A stretch of DNA of 64,000 nt from Zygaena filipendulae. Its lineage: Eukaryota > Arthropoda > Insecta > Lepidoptera > Zygaenidae. The notes under the pieces were generated by a model that saw only the letters and a list, made by a program, of their open reading frames with translations, had not been told where the DNA came from and ran no database searches. Position numbers and translations under genes: made by a program. This document shows positions 12,024-23,640 of this stretch, piece after piece (the stretch's first letter is position 1; every line of letters begins with the position of its first letter). Where the stretch lies: assembly GCA_907165275.2 (NCBI GenBank), contig OU015659.1, forward strand, positions 7,854,501-7,918,500, in the 5' to 3' direction.

Positions 12024-12791
12024 AACAACTTCAAAAAGGTGGAGGTTATCAATTATGATGTTTTTATGTATTTTTTTAAAGTATGTTCGGGCATAATCCC
12101 GCCATTATCCGTATTTAGACGTATTTGCAAAATTCTTTTATTGTTCGAAAGGGGTTCATTCCGAAATGGGCTCATTATTTCATACAGATCTGATGATAAG
12201 TTTTGGACAACGGAACTCTTAAAAAAATGACAGCAAATCAACCGTGATTCCATAAATGTGAATTGTTTACGCAATCACATAAAACCTGTCGCCAACCCAC
12301 TTAAAAGCGAAAAATAAACCAACAAAAAAAATTAACACGAAAATGACCTACACTGAAAAGTTAAAAATAACAAAATAGGTAGCGATTTTATTCTAAAGAC
12401 AAAAATGCACGTAATATTATTATTGGTATGTGCTTACCTACATGACACAGATAATATAATACTAGACTAGTCTACTGATCTGTTTGAAGTTGGTGCCAAG
12501 TGGGTTGTTTTTTTCACGACGAGACGCTCACACGCTTGCAATGTGGTGGGCCGTGGGAGCCTTCCGCCGAGGGCCCGCGTTGCTCTAAGGTGGGAGCGGA
12601 CTTTGTCAACCTACCTATTATGTACCTATTTGGCTATGCACCGACTCCGAACAAATCAGTAAGTAGCACATACCAATAATAATATTACGTGCGCTTTTGT
12701 CTTTAGAATTAAGTAAATCAGTATTTTGTTATTTTTAACTTTTTAGTGTAGTGCATTTTTGTGTTTTTTTAAGTTTTTGTTAAAATTTTGC
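12024..12791. mobile_element. Degenerate 'accgacttcc' element with foldback right half
   Basis: The left end (ttaaacaacttcaaaaagg) and the first 250 bp match the 20768-22028 element in decayed form. The right half is a foldback: arms about 12312-12440 and 12660-12791, both containing the cacgtaatattattattgg core in opposite orientation. The central spacer (about 12441-12659) is GC-rich and unlike the spacer of the other copy. Non-coding. Confidence 0.6.
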
Positions 12792-13984
12792 TTTTTCTAC
12801 CGAATTTTGAAAAAGCTTATACTTATTTGATGCCTGTACCTACAAAATGTAGTGAGGCCAAATATGCGGGCAATATCTCTTACAGTAGGCATATACCTAC
12901 TCTATAGCTAACGTCGAAGCATTAAAGTATTTCATTTCACCGAATTCTGAATGCATCGCAAAATCGCAAATATCGTATTGAGGGAATTGGTTCACCTACG
13001 CGATACGGAATATATTTCTGAATACCTGTATAGGCCACGTCATGTCTTGATCGTAAATAATAATTGGAATTCTTTAATAATTCTACAAGACCTATTGTGT
13101 TGTTCAGACAGCTTTTATACATAGACGACTGAGTGACTAAAGCGATCAAATCTCCGTTCTGATATAGGCACATAAATTATATATATAAATTATATAAGTA
13201 CTCTAGGCAACTCGTGGCCATGTAGGTACGAGTAGAAATACCATACAAAGGAAGTCGTAGCACGCAAGCTTTGCTTGCGTGTGTAATTTTTTTTAATTCA
13301 AGCGGAAATTTTACGTTACATAGACTAGTGTACGTACGTACGCGTAATATGTGCCAACGGGTATATTAAATTCTACGTACCGTATTGTTTCACAATGTAC
13401 CTATTGTAATGTGCTCGGATAAAGTTAGGGTTGTCATGCCGTGCTGTGGCGTTTGCCAGAGCACAATATCACAGTTCTGTTATAAAATTAAACCCGCACA
13501 TGGGATTAAAGAGGACAAAAGAGGCATAGTGTAAGCTGGGGTACATGTTTTATGGTTTACTAGTTACTCTAGTATAACAATTTACTTTTATGTGTATCTA
13601 TAGCCAAATGCTGAAACGGTCACTCCGCACGCACCAGCATACAAACATTTCTATGTTTCCATTATTATAGTTATTTTTGTGCAAACAATCACATTGGTCC
13701 ACACAGCCGACGACATGAAAATAGGACAAAGACACTTCCGAAGTAAGTAGGCATGTAAGTACCTATATAATAGCGCTTCTTAATATAAGTAGCACATATT
13801 CGACCTAAAAATTTATCCGGCGGAAACAGAAATCCCAACTTTCGACTTCCGGAAAGGTATTTTCTCCGACTACTTAGATAAATGGTTTCAATAGACTTAT
13901 ATAACTTGAAGTGTTTAATCTTTTAACTAACTTGAGCTGAATAGTTTTTGTTAACTTTCAGAAAAAAAAACCAAGAAAGCCTTA
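12792..13984. other. Non-coding DNA
   Basis: No gene. A minus-strand 78-codon frame (12937-13173) has no domain. 13261-13281 forms a hairpin (arms CACGCAAG/CTTGCGTG, loop of five). Confidence 0.5.
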
Positions 13985-14830
13985 GGATATAGAATAGAAT
14001 AGAATAGAATAGAATAGAATACACTTTATTGTACACCAAAATAATTTTACAGTGTGTTTACAGAAACTTATAACTAAGGGCATACAAAAGGCGGTCTTAT
14101 CGCTTTACTAGCGATCTCTTCCAGACAACCTTTGGGTGGATAGGACAAATACAGAGAATTTATATATTGATTTGGTATAATATAGGTAGAACAGGAATCA
14201 TAAGATAATACAAAATAATAATACAAAATATACACATAGAACATAAATAAAAATACATAAAAAAGATATAATAAAAATACATAAAAAAGATATACAAAGA
14301 TACGCGCATAGATATAAAATATACATACAGAAAAATATATACGTACAATATAATTATACTAACTTTATAAATGTGATAAAACACAGGTGCATACTATAAA
14401 TGTTAATCTACAGCAAGTTACGATCCATGAGTGAGGTAGAAAGTCTTCACCAGGCCCTTGAAGATAGGTAATGATTTGGCCATTCGCACCTCTACAGGTA
14501 GCGAATTCCACAAACGGACTGCTTGTACAGAGAAGGAATAATCATAAAAGTTGGTTTTATGGGCAGGAATCATTAGAAGTAAGTTCCGGGATATAAGTAT
14601 CGAACGTACACGAGCAAAAAATATTATGAGTCATTACTTCCCTCATGAAAGATTTTCTGCTGACAATACTTTGATATATCAGAAGATGGAAGATATCAGT
14701 AACTCTAGGCCCATTTATTTATAGAGAGCCCATTTATCCGAAATCACGGAGAAATTGCTCCTACAGGAAACATTTCATCTTTAACAGGGCTTCATTTGTT
14801 TTAATAAAATTACGCTGCAATCTACCTACG
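13985..14830 (-). mobile_element. 3' end of a CR1/Jockey-like LINE (minus strand) with (TTCTA)n tail
   Basis: The + strand begins with six AGAAT units (13991-14020), i.e. a short tandem tail on the minus strand, followed by about 400 bp of untranslated sequence and then the end of a coding frame (listed separately). The tail plus an LWNSLP-type C-terminus identifies a 5'-truncated LINE. The upper boundary is approximate. Confidence 0.65.
14418..14720 (-). pseudogene. C-terminal remnant of LINE ORF2
   Basis: Reading the minus strand toward the stop at 14418-14420 gives about 68 codons that include VQAVRLWNSLPVEVRMA, SLPIFKGLVKTFYLTHGS and stop. The LWNSLP...VR...S...FK pattern is the conserved end of LINE reverse-transcriptase proteins of CR1/Jockey type. 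Above about 14600 the reading shifts to another frame (containing TDIFHLLIYQSIVSRKSF), which points to a frameshift. No catalytic residues are present. Confidence 0.6.
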
Positions 14831-15240
14831 CTTTCTTTTATTTTCAGCCGGTTCCAACACCAAGTGCTTTTAACTTTTTATTGGTTTTATTTTGCGAACA
14901 AAAAAAAAATCATTGTAAATTTTATCACACGGATTTAGCACCAACAAGATTTTAATCGTGATCGTCAGGGAGACTAATCTCGTTTCACCCTTTCGCTCAA
15001 TGTTTTTTTAACGCGTCTATCGCCGATAGGCATCTTCTCTGAAAGCTTGAGTTTATATTATCATTGTCTTAGAAACAACTTGACATGTTTTAGATGCGAG
15101 CGTTAGACGACCTTATTCTTTCACATAGTAATATTATAGTAGGTATATTGAAAATAAGTAACTTTTTATTCCGGTACATCAGAGTCGAGTTAGAGAATAA
15201 CGAAAAAACGTGTGAAATCGTAGGAAACACCTATCTATAG

Positions 15241-15527
15241 GTATACTATAATAAAAAAGTTGAATCCGCGATTCTGTACATACGAAGAGTAACCAACCAC
15301 AAAAAAAGAGTTTTTAAAATAATTTTTTGTCTCTCTGTCTGTCTGTTCGCGATAATCTCCGAATCTACTGAACGGAGTGTCATGCGGTTTTCACAGGTAG
15401 ATTAAACTTAGCCGTAGATTAAACTTAGCTACATAATATAGGCTTTGTTTCATTCAAATCGGATGTCGGGAAAAAAGTTGTTACATAAAAAACTTTTCAC
15501 GCGGGTGAAACCGCGGGGCACAGCTAG
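15241..15527 (+). mobile_element. Helitron-like copy, 'ctataataaaa' subfamily
   Basis: Starts 'tatactataataaaaaag', then 'gaatccgcgattctgtac', (CTGT)n, 'gcgataatctccgaatctac', 'gtcatgcggttttcacaggt', and ends 'gcgggtgaaaccgcgggg' plus CACAGCTAGT. A short direct duplication of 'gtagattaaacttag' sits in the middle. Same subfamily as 58817-59390. Confidence 0.75.
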
Positions 15528-15555
15528 TTTTATAATAATACTCACTACTTTACTT

Positions 15556-15700
15556 TATTAATACTATATTATAAAAAGGAAAATCTTTTTCGTTTTATAG
15601 GTGGTAATCTCTGGAATTACTTAACTGATTCTTTTACTGATAGGAAGCTAATGTAGTTTTCATTCGAATACAACGCGTTCCTGAGGGCATCTCCTGAAGT
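15556..15700 (+). mobile_element. Possible decayed 5' part of a Helitron-like copy
   Basis: 'aatactatattataaaaagg' followed by 'taatctctggaattacttaa' recalls the 5' half of the family, but no CTAG end follows. Confidence 0.3.
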
Positions 15701-17107
15701 GAAATACAGTAGAAGGTAGTACTAGACCAGTGGTTAGAAGAGTTAACCGTGTCTTTCTTGTCTAATCTTAATGTAAATTCTTTGGTTTTCCGTTGAGTTC
15801 ATTTCATCTACACCAATCCTAGGAATTACAGCAAGGGTGTTAAGTTGTGGTTGTTATTACAGTTTGGCAGATAGGGCTGTGGTCGTTTGTGAGGTGGAGA
15901 ATCCAGCCCTACGCAATATTGTTCAAGATCCTTTTGTTAGAGGAAAAAAGTCGCCACACTGTTGTGGTGAAAGAACGTAAAAGATTAAATTAAAGATACC
16001 GTTTATCTTAAATCAGCCAGATCTTATTCATTAAAATGTCAAGTATCTATTGTATTTATACAACTTTAAGAGAGATAGGGATAAATTTGGACTATTCTAA
16101 AGAGAATTTGGTTAATTTTCTTTTACAGAAAAAATTTGAATGCTTAGTGATTGTATATACCTACATTAGGTTTAGTTTTTAAGCTTACATCAGTATTGAT
16201 AGAATAGGGCCTCGTACAAAAACAATTTATGTTAAAAGTATTACATTTACCGTTCTCTCTGAATTCAAAACAAACCTGTGTTTATTTTTTGCTTCATTAC
16301 GTGGATGTGAACTTTGCCTGAGGCGAGGTTCTTCATTTAAAAAGTGTTTTGTTATATTTTTACACACACTTTTTTACTAAAAGTCTCAAGGTTTGAAATA
16401 TTTGTTCCGCCTCCTATTAGATTTTCCCAGATCCGTCGAGTTTAACCAAAACCAAAATGGTTTTTTAATTTGTTTTTTGAAATTTGTAAAATATGCATAG
16501 ATAATATAATAAATCACATTCATTTTTTGTAGACTATATATGAACACTGAGCAGGTAACAAATCTTAGAATCGCACAGTTAAAAAGTCGTTTAAGATTAT
16601 CAAAATGAAGATTTTTATGTACTTCAACACATGATGTGATCTATAATAAAGATCAATATGAGTTTGGAGGGCATAAAATAAAATTGAATCCAATAAAACG
16701 GTTGATACCCGGTGTGGTCGAGGTATAACGTATTCCGAAAGGCTATAACTGTTAGATATGTGCAGCCGTTACCATCGGTTACTACATTTTCTGAATTAAT
16801 ATTTATAACTAGCTATTGTTCGCAGATTTACTCAGTTCCCCTTTCCAGGAGAGAATGGTCTTTATAGTAACCAGTCGTTACACCTATATGTATAAAAGTA
16901 ATCCATTATAGCTCAAAACCATGGGCTAAGCTAGGATTGGCAAAGTTGAGAACGGGTTTGCTATCCAACCTATTACGTATCCCAAAAAAAATTGTATAAT
17001 ATTATAAAGTATGTGTACCTATCTACTGTTTTCATTCTTTATATTTTTCGGAAAAGATTAAATAGGTAGAAGTAGATACTATTTTCTTTTAAAAAATCTT
17101 TCATTCT
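15701..17107. other. Non-coding DNA
   Basis: No gene seen. Near 16813 'ctagctattgttcgcagatt' is a decayed Helitron-like hairpin end of about 50 bp without a body. Confidence 0.5.
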
Positions 17108-17315
17108 TCCCTGTTTCCGGCGATTTCATCCGCGTTAATTTCGGGGTTCCCGCGGGAATTCCGGGATAAAAGTGGGCACTTTTCATATAGGGTTATATGT
17201 ATGTATATAACTCAGTGATTTCAGGTTAAAAAGAACGTAGGTACCTATAGGTACCTACGCGAAATTCCATGATGATCGGTTAATTAATTAAGGTGTGAAA
17301 TTCGTAGGTATTTTT
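17108..17315 (-). mobile_element. Helitron-like copy carrying a 24-bp palindrome
   Basis: 'ttaatttcggggttcccgc' and 'gggaattccgggataaaa' are the GC-rich half; 'gaaattccatgatgatcgg' is the other half. Between them is sequence not found in other copies, including the perfect palindrome at 17236-17259 (CGTAGGTACCTA mirrored). The terminal CTAG is lost. Confidence 0.6.
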
Positions 17316-19740
17316 AATAGTAAGGTTTCATAAGCCCGCTTACCTAACATTATTAAAATAGTCACAGATGTTCAGCGTTCAGCTTTAACTGCTGAGTAGC
17401 AGCTGAGTCAAGCACGAGGTTGAATATGGAGAGTGAATAAACTCTATTATTACGAGACATCACATATTATGTAGGTACCGAAATCCAATAAAATTGAACA
17501 TTTTAAAAGTTATTTGATATCTTGAAATCTCAACTTACTACTTGGAGATAAAAACGACCGAGACAGTGTCTGGATCATAGCAAGTGGAAGCTCGTGGTTC
17601 ATACCTTATATAACGCTATGTACATGTACTCACTCTATTTTTTTAAACTAAGATTATCGACAAACAATCACTCATACAACTGTCCGATCTTCGATAGAAA
17701 CAATTTCGCAAACTCATAATGGGGGTACAGGAACTTTGTCGTTCATACCTACGGTTCCAGTTTTCAGTTTTATATTATCATTCGGGTACGCCGCTTGAGT
17801 ACCTATATTATGTATTACTCGTATGTAGGGGAAAAATGTATACCTACATAAGTATATATGTATAAAGCTACACACCCATGCAATCCGTATGAATCGTTTT
17901 ATTATGTTGAAATGGATGTTTTTTGGCTAGTTTCGCAAATATTTCCTCGCGGTCCATTCAAAGATTGTCATTCAATATTATAAATCGGAATATTTTATAC
18001 AACTGGAACTTACCTTTCTGGGTGAATTAGTTATATACAAGTTAAAAGTATTTAATTAGTTTAAGTGCATGTCAAACCGTGATTGTATATTCTCCTATTA
18101 ATGTTAAATACCTGTTAATGTTGAAATGAAGAAAATACAATAAAAAAAAATATATGGGAAATAAAATAAAGAATATAAAACTTTATAGCAATTATGTTAT
18201 TCAGGCATATTTTGTCAGCTTGGTTTTAGATTTTTGTTCATAGATTATATTATTTAACAAAGGAAATATATCTCAATATCCAGCATTTTGTATGCTTAGA
18301 GTTAGACTTCTCCAGATTGGAATTTAATGGAAAATTGCGGTTATGGCCAATACTAATATATATAGGACTAGGTATATAAAAATATGTACCTACTTTACCA
18401 AAATCAGAAATGTCAATACCACTTCAGAAATAACGCGAGGTTACGCTATATTGAAAAATAAAGATTCTTAGCATACTAGATAGCTGATTTTTTTAACGGA
18501 AACCAGCGTAAAATACTTATATTTTCGATATCGATTCCGGTCAAGAAGTTATATAACAATTTTATATAACATGTTTTGTTGCGTAGCCTATACGCTCCGC
18601 TACAAAATTTTAAGACAAACACTATCTGTATACTGCACAAATGTGCAATAACAACGGTTAGCCTTATTAAAAGAAGGTATAAAGTTTTCGGGGTTGCCCG
18701 CGTATCTATGCAACGCAATAACGTTTATATGAGCCATTCAGTTGGACCGTGTCCGTAATGGCAAGAGCGCAGCAACAAATGAACACAAATGACTTGGAAA
18801 CTCGCTGGGAAGTGTCCACTTAATGTGTGCCGGTAAAGTCTAATAAAAAAACAATTACCCATAGAGACTAGGCCACCATCACCAATCCTAGTTATTTTTT
18901 TTTTCCACCGTAATACGTACGTAACACCAAAGTTTCATCGCAATCGGATGAATTGTACACGTAGAAGATGAACGAACATCAATATTTATATTATTCTATA
19001 TGACATCGCAAGAAGCTACCGCCTTAATGTTTATTTATAAAAAGCGTGTAAAGGTTTTTTGTAAATATATGTTATAAAAAGACAGATACATTTTTAATAT
19101 GTATATTAACAAATAGGGCGTTGATTTTTGTTTAATTTTAATGCAAATATGATGACATACAATAGTTGCTAATATGTACGTATAAATGAAATTAAAAGAT
19201 ATAAATTAAATACATTCGTATTATCACATTCATTTATCTATATAATCTTAAAACTAGTCAACGAGGAGCAGCCAGAGGCGTAAAACATACCATAGAATTA
19301 AAAAAAAAAACTATTTAAACACAAACCACGTTACAATTGTAACTACTAATTATAAACAAATAAAATAATTAAGTAAAAAAGGTTATCTACTAATAAATAA
19401 AAAGGTACCTCGTCTATTCATTGCGATAGATAGTGGTTGAATCACTTGAATTAACTATTTATACTCGTTGAATCAAGTTCCATGATAGTGACAAGACGTG
19501 ATGTCTCACGTGCCGTAGCTCTACGATTCCTACTGGGGACAGGCAACAATGAAGTTGATAATATACTTCGTTTTCGTCTTAGTGTTTGTGTACTTAGTTC
19601 ATAATCAGAAGAATGAATAAATAAGGCAACGTTACAGTTTTATTAATAAATAACAGTAATAATGCTTGAACATACAGCCCAAACTAAGCAGAGATTATAT
19701 GTAGAAGTACGATAGAATTGATAATGGAATACTTATAATT
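17316..19740. other. Non-coding DNA
   Basis: No gene seen. Two opposite-strand frames (18476-18758) overlap and have no domain. 'aacaccaaagtttcatcgca' near 18924 resembles Helitron-like internal sequence but has no ends. Confidence 0.45.
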
Positions 19741-19894
19741 AGTAATATATTCTTCTTAGTCGTACACTCCTGGCGGAGTGGTCGTGGTCATGGATTGTCT
19801 AGGTTGATCGCGGCCTTTGCGAGACTTCTCCATCTTTCTCTATTCGCGGCGCTACGTGTGCATAGTAGGTATATATATTTATTTATATGGTGTG

Positions 19895-19978
19895 ACCAGA
19901 TTTAATAATCACAGGTGTTCATCACATAAAGTTTATGCCATGCTAATCGAACCCATGACACCCGGCGTAGCATATCCA
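19895..19978 (-). repeat. Fragment of a tRNA-derived SINE head
   Basis: In reverse complement the stretch reads 'tacgccgggtgtcatgggtt' then 'cgatt', matching the box-B side of the SINE heads at 37353 and 41074. The box-A side is missing. The upstream 19750-19862 GC-rich piece (tcctggcggagtggtcgtgg) has a weak box-A-like word but is not assignable. Confidence 0.45.
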
Positions 19979-20037
19979 AAAGATAGATAACAATCTTCTA
20001 AATAAATTCACTCTGGTATAGTATATTTTGAAGATAA

Positions 20038-20233
20038 TCCTACTAATATTATAAATGTGAAAGGGTGGATGTTTGGATGTTTATTACTCAATCACGCAAA
20101 AACGGCTGAACGGATTTGGATAAAATTTGGCATGAACGTAGGAAAGTAAGAGAAGGACATAGGGTATTTTTTATCCCGGAATTTCCGCGGGAAATCCGAA
20201 ATTACCGCGGGAGAAACCGCGGGGCACAGCTAG
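20038..20233 (+). mobile_element. Full-length Helitron-like (Lep1-type) copy, 196 bp
   Basis: This is the cleanest copy in the window. It begins TCCTACTAATATTATAAATG directly after A, includes 'gctgaacggatttggataaa', 'gagaaggacatagggtat' and 'tttatcccggaatttccgcg', and ends in a GC hairpin plus CAGCTAG directly before T. TC start, CTRR end, a 3' hairpin and an A|T target site are the diagnostic features of Helitrons. No coding capacity, so movement would need proteins from elsewhere. Confidence 0.85.
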
Positions 20234-20767
20234 TATATTTTTATTTAAAACGGTTTTAATTAATGTACGAATAAAAATAATATATAAAATATATAATAAT
20301 CAAGCAATATGTTGAAAGCATGCATGGAGTAGGTATAAGCAACAATCGACTGATTTATAATTCGGTTTATAAATCAATGCGATCTCGACATATTCACTCG
20401 CAGCTGCCTGCTCCTGTATTTAAATCAAGTCATAGGGTACGTGAAATGTTGTATAAATAATCCTCATGACCTCGATATTGTTGGCGTAATAGCGGTGAAA
20501 GATACATAAACTAAGTGGACGATACACTTGCCGTTTAGTATCACCTCATATAAACTCAACAATGTGTTGGTAGCATTTGAGTGTATGCATTGAAGTACCT
20601 ACTACAATAAAATGAAATACCAGAGCTTAGTCAAATAGCGACACTTGGTAATAGTAGATTTTTAAATTTTAATTAAATAAGCTGTTCACGCGTTAATGAG
20701 TTAATAAATACCTATGAGTGGTGTGCGATTGTTTTTTACGGTACGGATGGGAGTAAAAATCCATTTT
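20234..20767. other. Non-coding DNA
   Basis: No gene or recognisable repeat. Confidence 0.5.
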
Positions 20768-20857
20768 TAACCGACTTCCAAAAAGGAGGAGGTTCTATGT
20801 TCGATTGTATGTATGTTTTTTTTTTTTTTTTTTATGTATGTTCACCGATTACTCGAA

Positions 20858-21403
20858 GACGGTTGGACCGATTTGGAAAATTCTTTTTTTGTTTGAAAGG
20901 GTTTACTCCCAATTAGGTCCCATTGCCACCAAGTCGGGATCTGATGATGGGATCTTGGAGAAATCGAGGGAACTCTTCAAAAATTATAGGCACACCTATA
21001 GCGATTTGGGTATTTTTTATAGTAAATCGTTCATTTGCTTTTGGAAAGCAAAATTTGAGGAAGTGGAACTGATGATGAAGACCACAGATGGTCATCGGAA
21101 CTACTCAACAATAATACCTATTTCACGGGTTCTGATTAGAGCGATTTCAAAAATTGTTTTTTTGTTTGAAAGGGGATACTCCCAAATAGATTTCATTGTC
21201 ACCAAGTCGAGATCTGATGATGGGATCTTGGAGTAATCGAGGGAACTCTTTAAAAAATTATAGGTACACCTATAGCGATTTTTGTATTTTTTATAGTAAA
21301 TCGTTTATTTGCTTTCGGAAAGCAAAATTTGAAGAAGTGGAACTGATGATAAAGACCACCGATGGTCATCGGAACTACTCAATAATAGGTATTTCACAGA
21401 TTC
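20858..21403. repeat. Tandem duplication of a 273-bp unit
   Basis: Matching landmarks are offset by 273 bases: 'ctgatgatgggatcttgg' at 20941 and 21214, and 'aagcaaaatttga' in both halves. The two units differ at scattered positions, so the duplication is not very recent. Confidence 0.75.
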
Positions 21404-21605
21404 CGATTCGTTAACTTTAATATGGTTTCTAAACAATTTATGCTCGTCACAATGTATATGGTGATGTACCAGGAGAACTCCTTAACAATTAACGTCCCTG
21501 CGTCGGGAAAAGCAATATTTTGTAAAAGGTGATGAGCAGTTGCCATTAGGCTATTGTAACTTAGAAAAATTACGAACTAAGTCACTTAAAAGCGAAAAAT
21601 AAACA

Positions 21606-22028
21606 AAATTTTAACAAAAAAATTAAAACCGACTTCCAAAAACACAAAACTAAAAAACTAAAAATAAAAAGCTAAAAATAACAAAATACCGATTTAATCC
21701 AAAAGACAAAAACACACGTAATATTATTATTGGTTTGTGCTACCACTGATCGGTATGAAGTCGGTGACAAGCCAAATATGGAGGGGGAAGATGGGCTAAG
21801 TTGACTCCCGCCACCAGCTCTTCGTGAGCAGAACAACCCAAGTGGGCAGACACCAGCGGGCTTGTCACCGAATTCAAACTGATCAGTGGTAGCACAAACC
21901 AATAATAATATTACGTGTGTTTTTGTCTTTTGGATTAAATCGGTATTTTGTTATTTTTAGCTTTTTATTTTTAGTTTTTTAGTTTTGTGTTTTTGGAAGT
22001 CGGTTTTAATTTTTTTGTTAAAATTTTT
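21606..22028. repeat. Long inverted repeat (~168-bp arms, 85-bp spacer)
   Basis: The left arm from 'aaaattttaacaaaaaaatt' to 'ggtgacaagcc' is mirrored by the right arm from 'ggcttgtcacc' to 'aatttttttgttaaaatttt'. Only a few mismatches are visible by eye. Transcribed RNA would fold into a long hairpin. Confidence 0.8.
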
Positions 22029-22802
22029 CCGTCACGGCGTCATACGGCTATTCTACGGAGAAACAAAGCAATTGTAATGTTTTTGGAAATGGGTATTTTT
22101 TGTATTTTTGCCTCTTTTCACGGATAACAGACATAATGGACTCAATTTAATATGAAAAAAACTTCGTTCTAACCAAGAGAACACGCATTTTTCTTTCTTG
22201 GGACATGATAGGTAACCGGACAACCTTTTTATGGCATATGTATTCAAACTATATGTGCTGTATACTTAAAATACAGTAGATCAAAGACAAAAACTTCGTT
22301 ATACTTAGACCCTCTCCCTTAGAGCCGTCTACAACAACTAACACGAAATTGCCCTAGGTGGAAACATAAAGTATTAGCAGACAAAAATCTAATTTGTACG
22401 CTCTGATATTGTTTCAAAACGTACCTACTTGTAAAACTGATGTGTAAGGGGTCTTATATTTGTACGTAGTATGTATTTATTGTTCAGGTAGTCGGTGCCC
22501 GGACCGTCTTAGCCGTTTACACTTACCTTTGTGCTCACTTCTAGCTCATAAAGTGTAATGGAAATTTTCGTAAGATACCGTTGGAACGTGGTGGAAGGTT
22601 CATATATTGAGAGCGTTATGAGGTTCAAAATACTTCTTGATTTCTATTAAAAAAGTACTATACCTATAGTCTTTTTCTCACTAATTGTGGGCATGGAGGC
22701 TTATTGCAGTGATCTTTCATCTCTTTTGGAATCGCTTCGATCTTAGCTGCAACCACAAAATATTTCCGACGTCTTTGTAATGTTTGTTATATATGTTATT
22801 CA
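22029..22802. other. Non-coding DNA
   Basis: No gene seen; a 64-codon minus-strand frame (22053-22247) has no domain. Confidence 0.5.
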
Positions 22803-23442
22803 TCTTAATATATATGAATCACGTGTCACGTTGTTTGTCCGCGATGGACTCCAAAACTAGTGAATTGAATTGAATTGAATTGAAAAAAATTTATTTGACA
22901 CAACACAAAGATTTACAGCATACGTATACAACAACTAAACATATATATATATATATATAACAGGTATTAAGGGTATGCTTCTCAACCGACGGACAGACGC
23001 CGCCAGCTGAAGATCTGTGGGCGGACTCCATCCGACGACTGAGAAACGGACACCTACTTAAAATAACGGAGACACTTATTTGAATATTGTGACTAATCAC
23101 ACCGTGTTGTGACAAAAAGGCGGCCAGCTCAGCATAAGTCGGGTGGTTGTAAGGACCACCCGGCGCTGGTCTTCCGCTGGAGCCCTGCGGAGGCGTCACG
23201 GACGCAGGCAGACCAAAGTGATCGGATCGACAGATAATAGTGATCGGATTTTGATAAAATTTTGTAACCATTTACAATATGGTCCAACTTAAAAGATAAG
23301 ATAGTTTTTATCCCGGAATTCCCGCGGGAACTCCGGAATTAATGCGGGGAACTGCTTATCACCGTAAACTACAGCACTTTTCTCCCGGAATTACCGCGGG
23401 AACTCCGAAGTTACCGCGGATGAAATCGCGGGGGACAGCTAG
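22803..23442 (+). mobile_element. Helitron-like copy split by a LINE tail
   Basis: The left piece (22803-22863) matches the start of the 9616-9845 copy up to 'gactccaaaactagtga'. The right piece (from 23238) resumes with 'gatcggattttgataaaatt' and ends in a GC hairpin plus ACAGCTAGT. The right piece also has an extra internal duplication of the 'cccggaattcccgcggg' module. Between the pieces lies the 22864-23237 insertion. Confidence 0.75.
22864..23237 (-). mobile_element. LINE-type 3' tail inserted in a Helitron-like copy
   Basis: Flanked by TAGTGA on both sides (22858-22863 and 23238-23243), read as a target duplication. It starts on + with GAATT repeats (a short tandem tail on the minus strand) and includes an (AT)n run (about 22940-22960), then GC-rich sequence. 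The minus-strand frame across it (to 22891) gives DHFGLPASVTPPQGSS and similar residues; I recognise no domain. Clade unknown. Confidence 0.6.
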
Positions 23443-23487
23443 TTATATATATGATACGAACAAAAATTATTATTTTTTTCAAATAAG

Positions 23488-23640
23488 TGTCCCCTGCGGT
23501 TTTACCCGCAGTAAAATATAGATATAAACCTTCCTCATAAATCACTCTATCAATTGGTGTAAACCGCATGAAAATCCGTTCCGTGGTTTTATAGATCTAA
23601 GCATATATAGGGACAGACAGACAGCGGGAAGCGAATTTGT
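23488..23640 (-). mobile_element. Fragment of the second Helitron-like subfamily
   Basis: 'gtcccctgcggttttacccg' is a hairpin end; 'ttcctcataaatcactct', 'accgcatgaaaatccgtt' and 'gacagacagacagcggg' follow. Reverse-complement counterpart of 9305-9450. Confidence 0.5.

Larger units (their letters stand above)
20768..22028. mobile_element. Composite foldback element of the 'accgacttcc' family
   Basis: The left end is TTAACCGACTTCCAAAAAGG; the right end is its complement (ttttggaagtcggttttaa). The left half has an 18-T run (20816-20833) and two tandem copies of a 273-bp unit (about 20858-21130 and 21131-21403), each with 'gatctgatgatgggatcttg' and 'gtcatcggaactactcaa'. The right half is a near-perfect inverted repeat with about 168-bp arms (21606-21773 and 21859-22028) around an 85-bp spacer. 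Frames in this region come from the repeat and have no protein domain. A second, degenerate copy is at 12024-12791; end fragments are at 7118 and 63949. Confidence 0.7.

Noticed and set aside
20805..21414. 143- and 72-codon frames
   Set aside because: They follow the two tandem 273-bp units of a non-coding repeat, with similar residues because the DNA is repeated.
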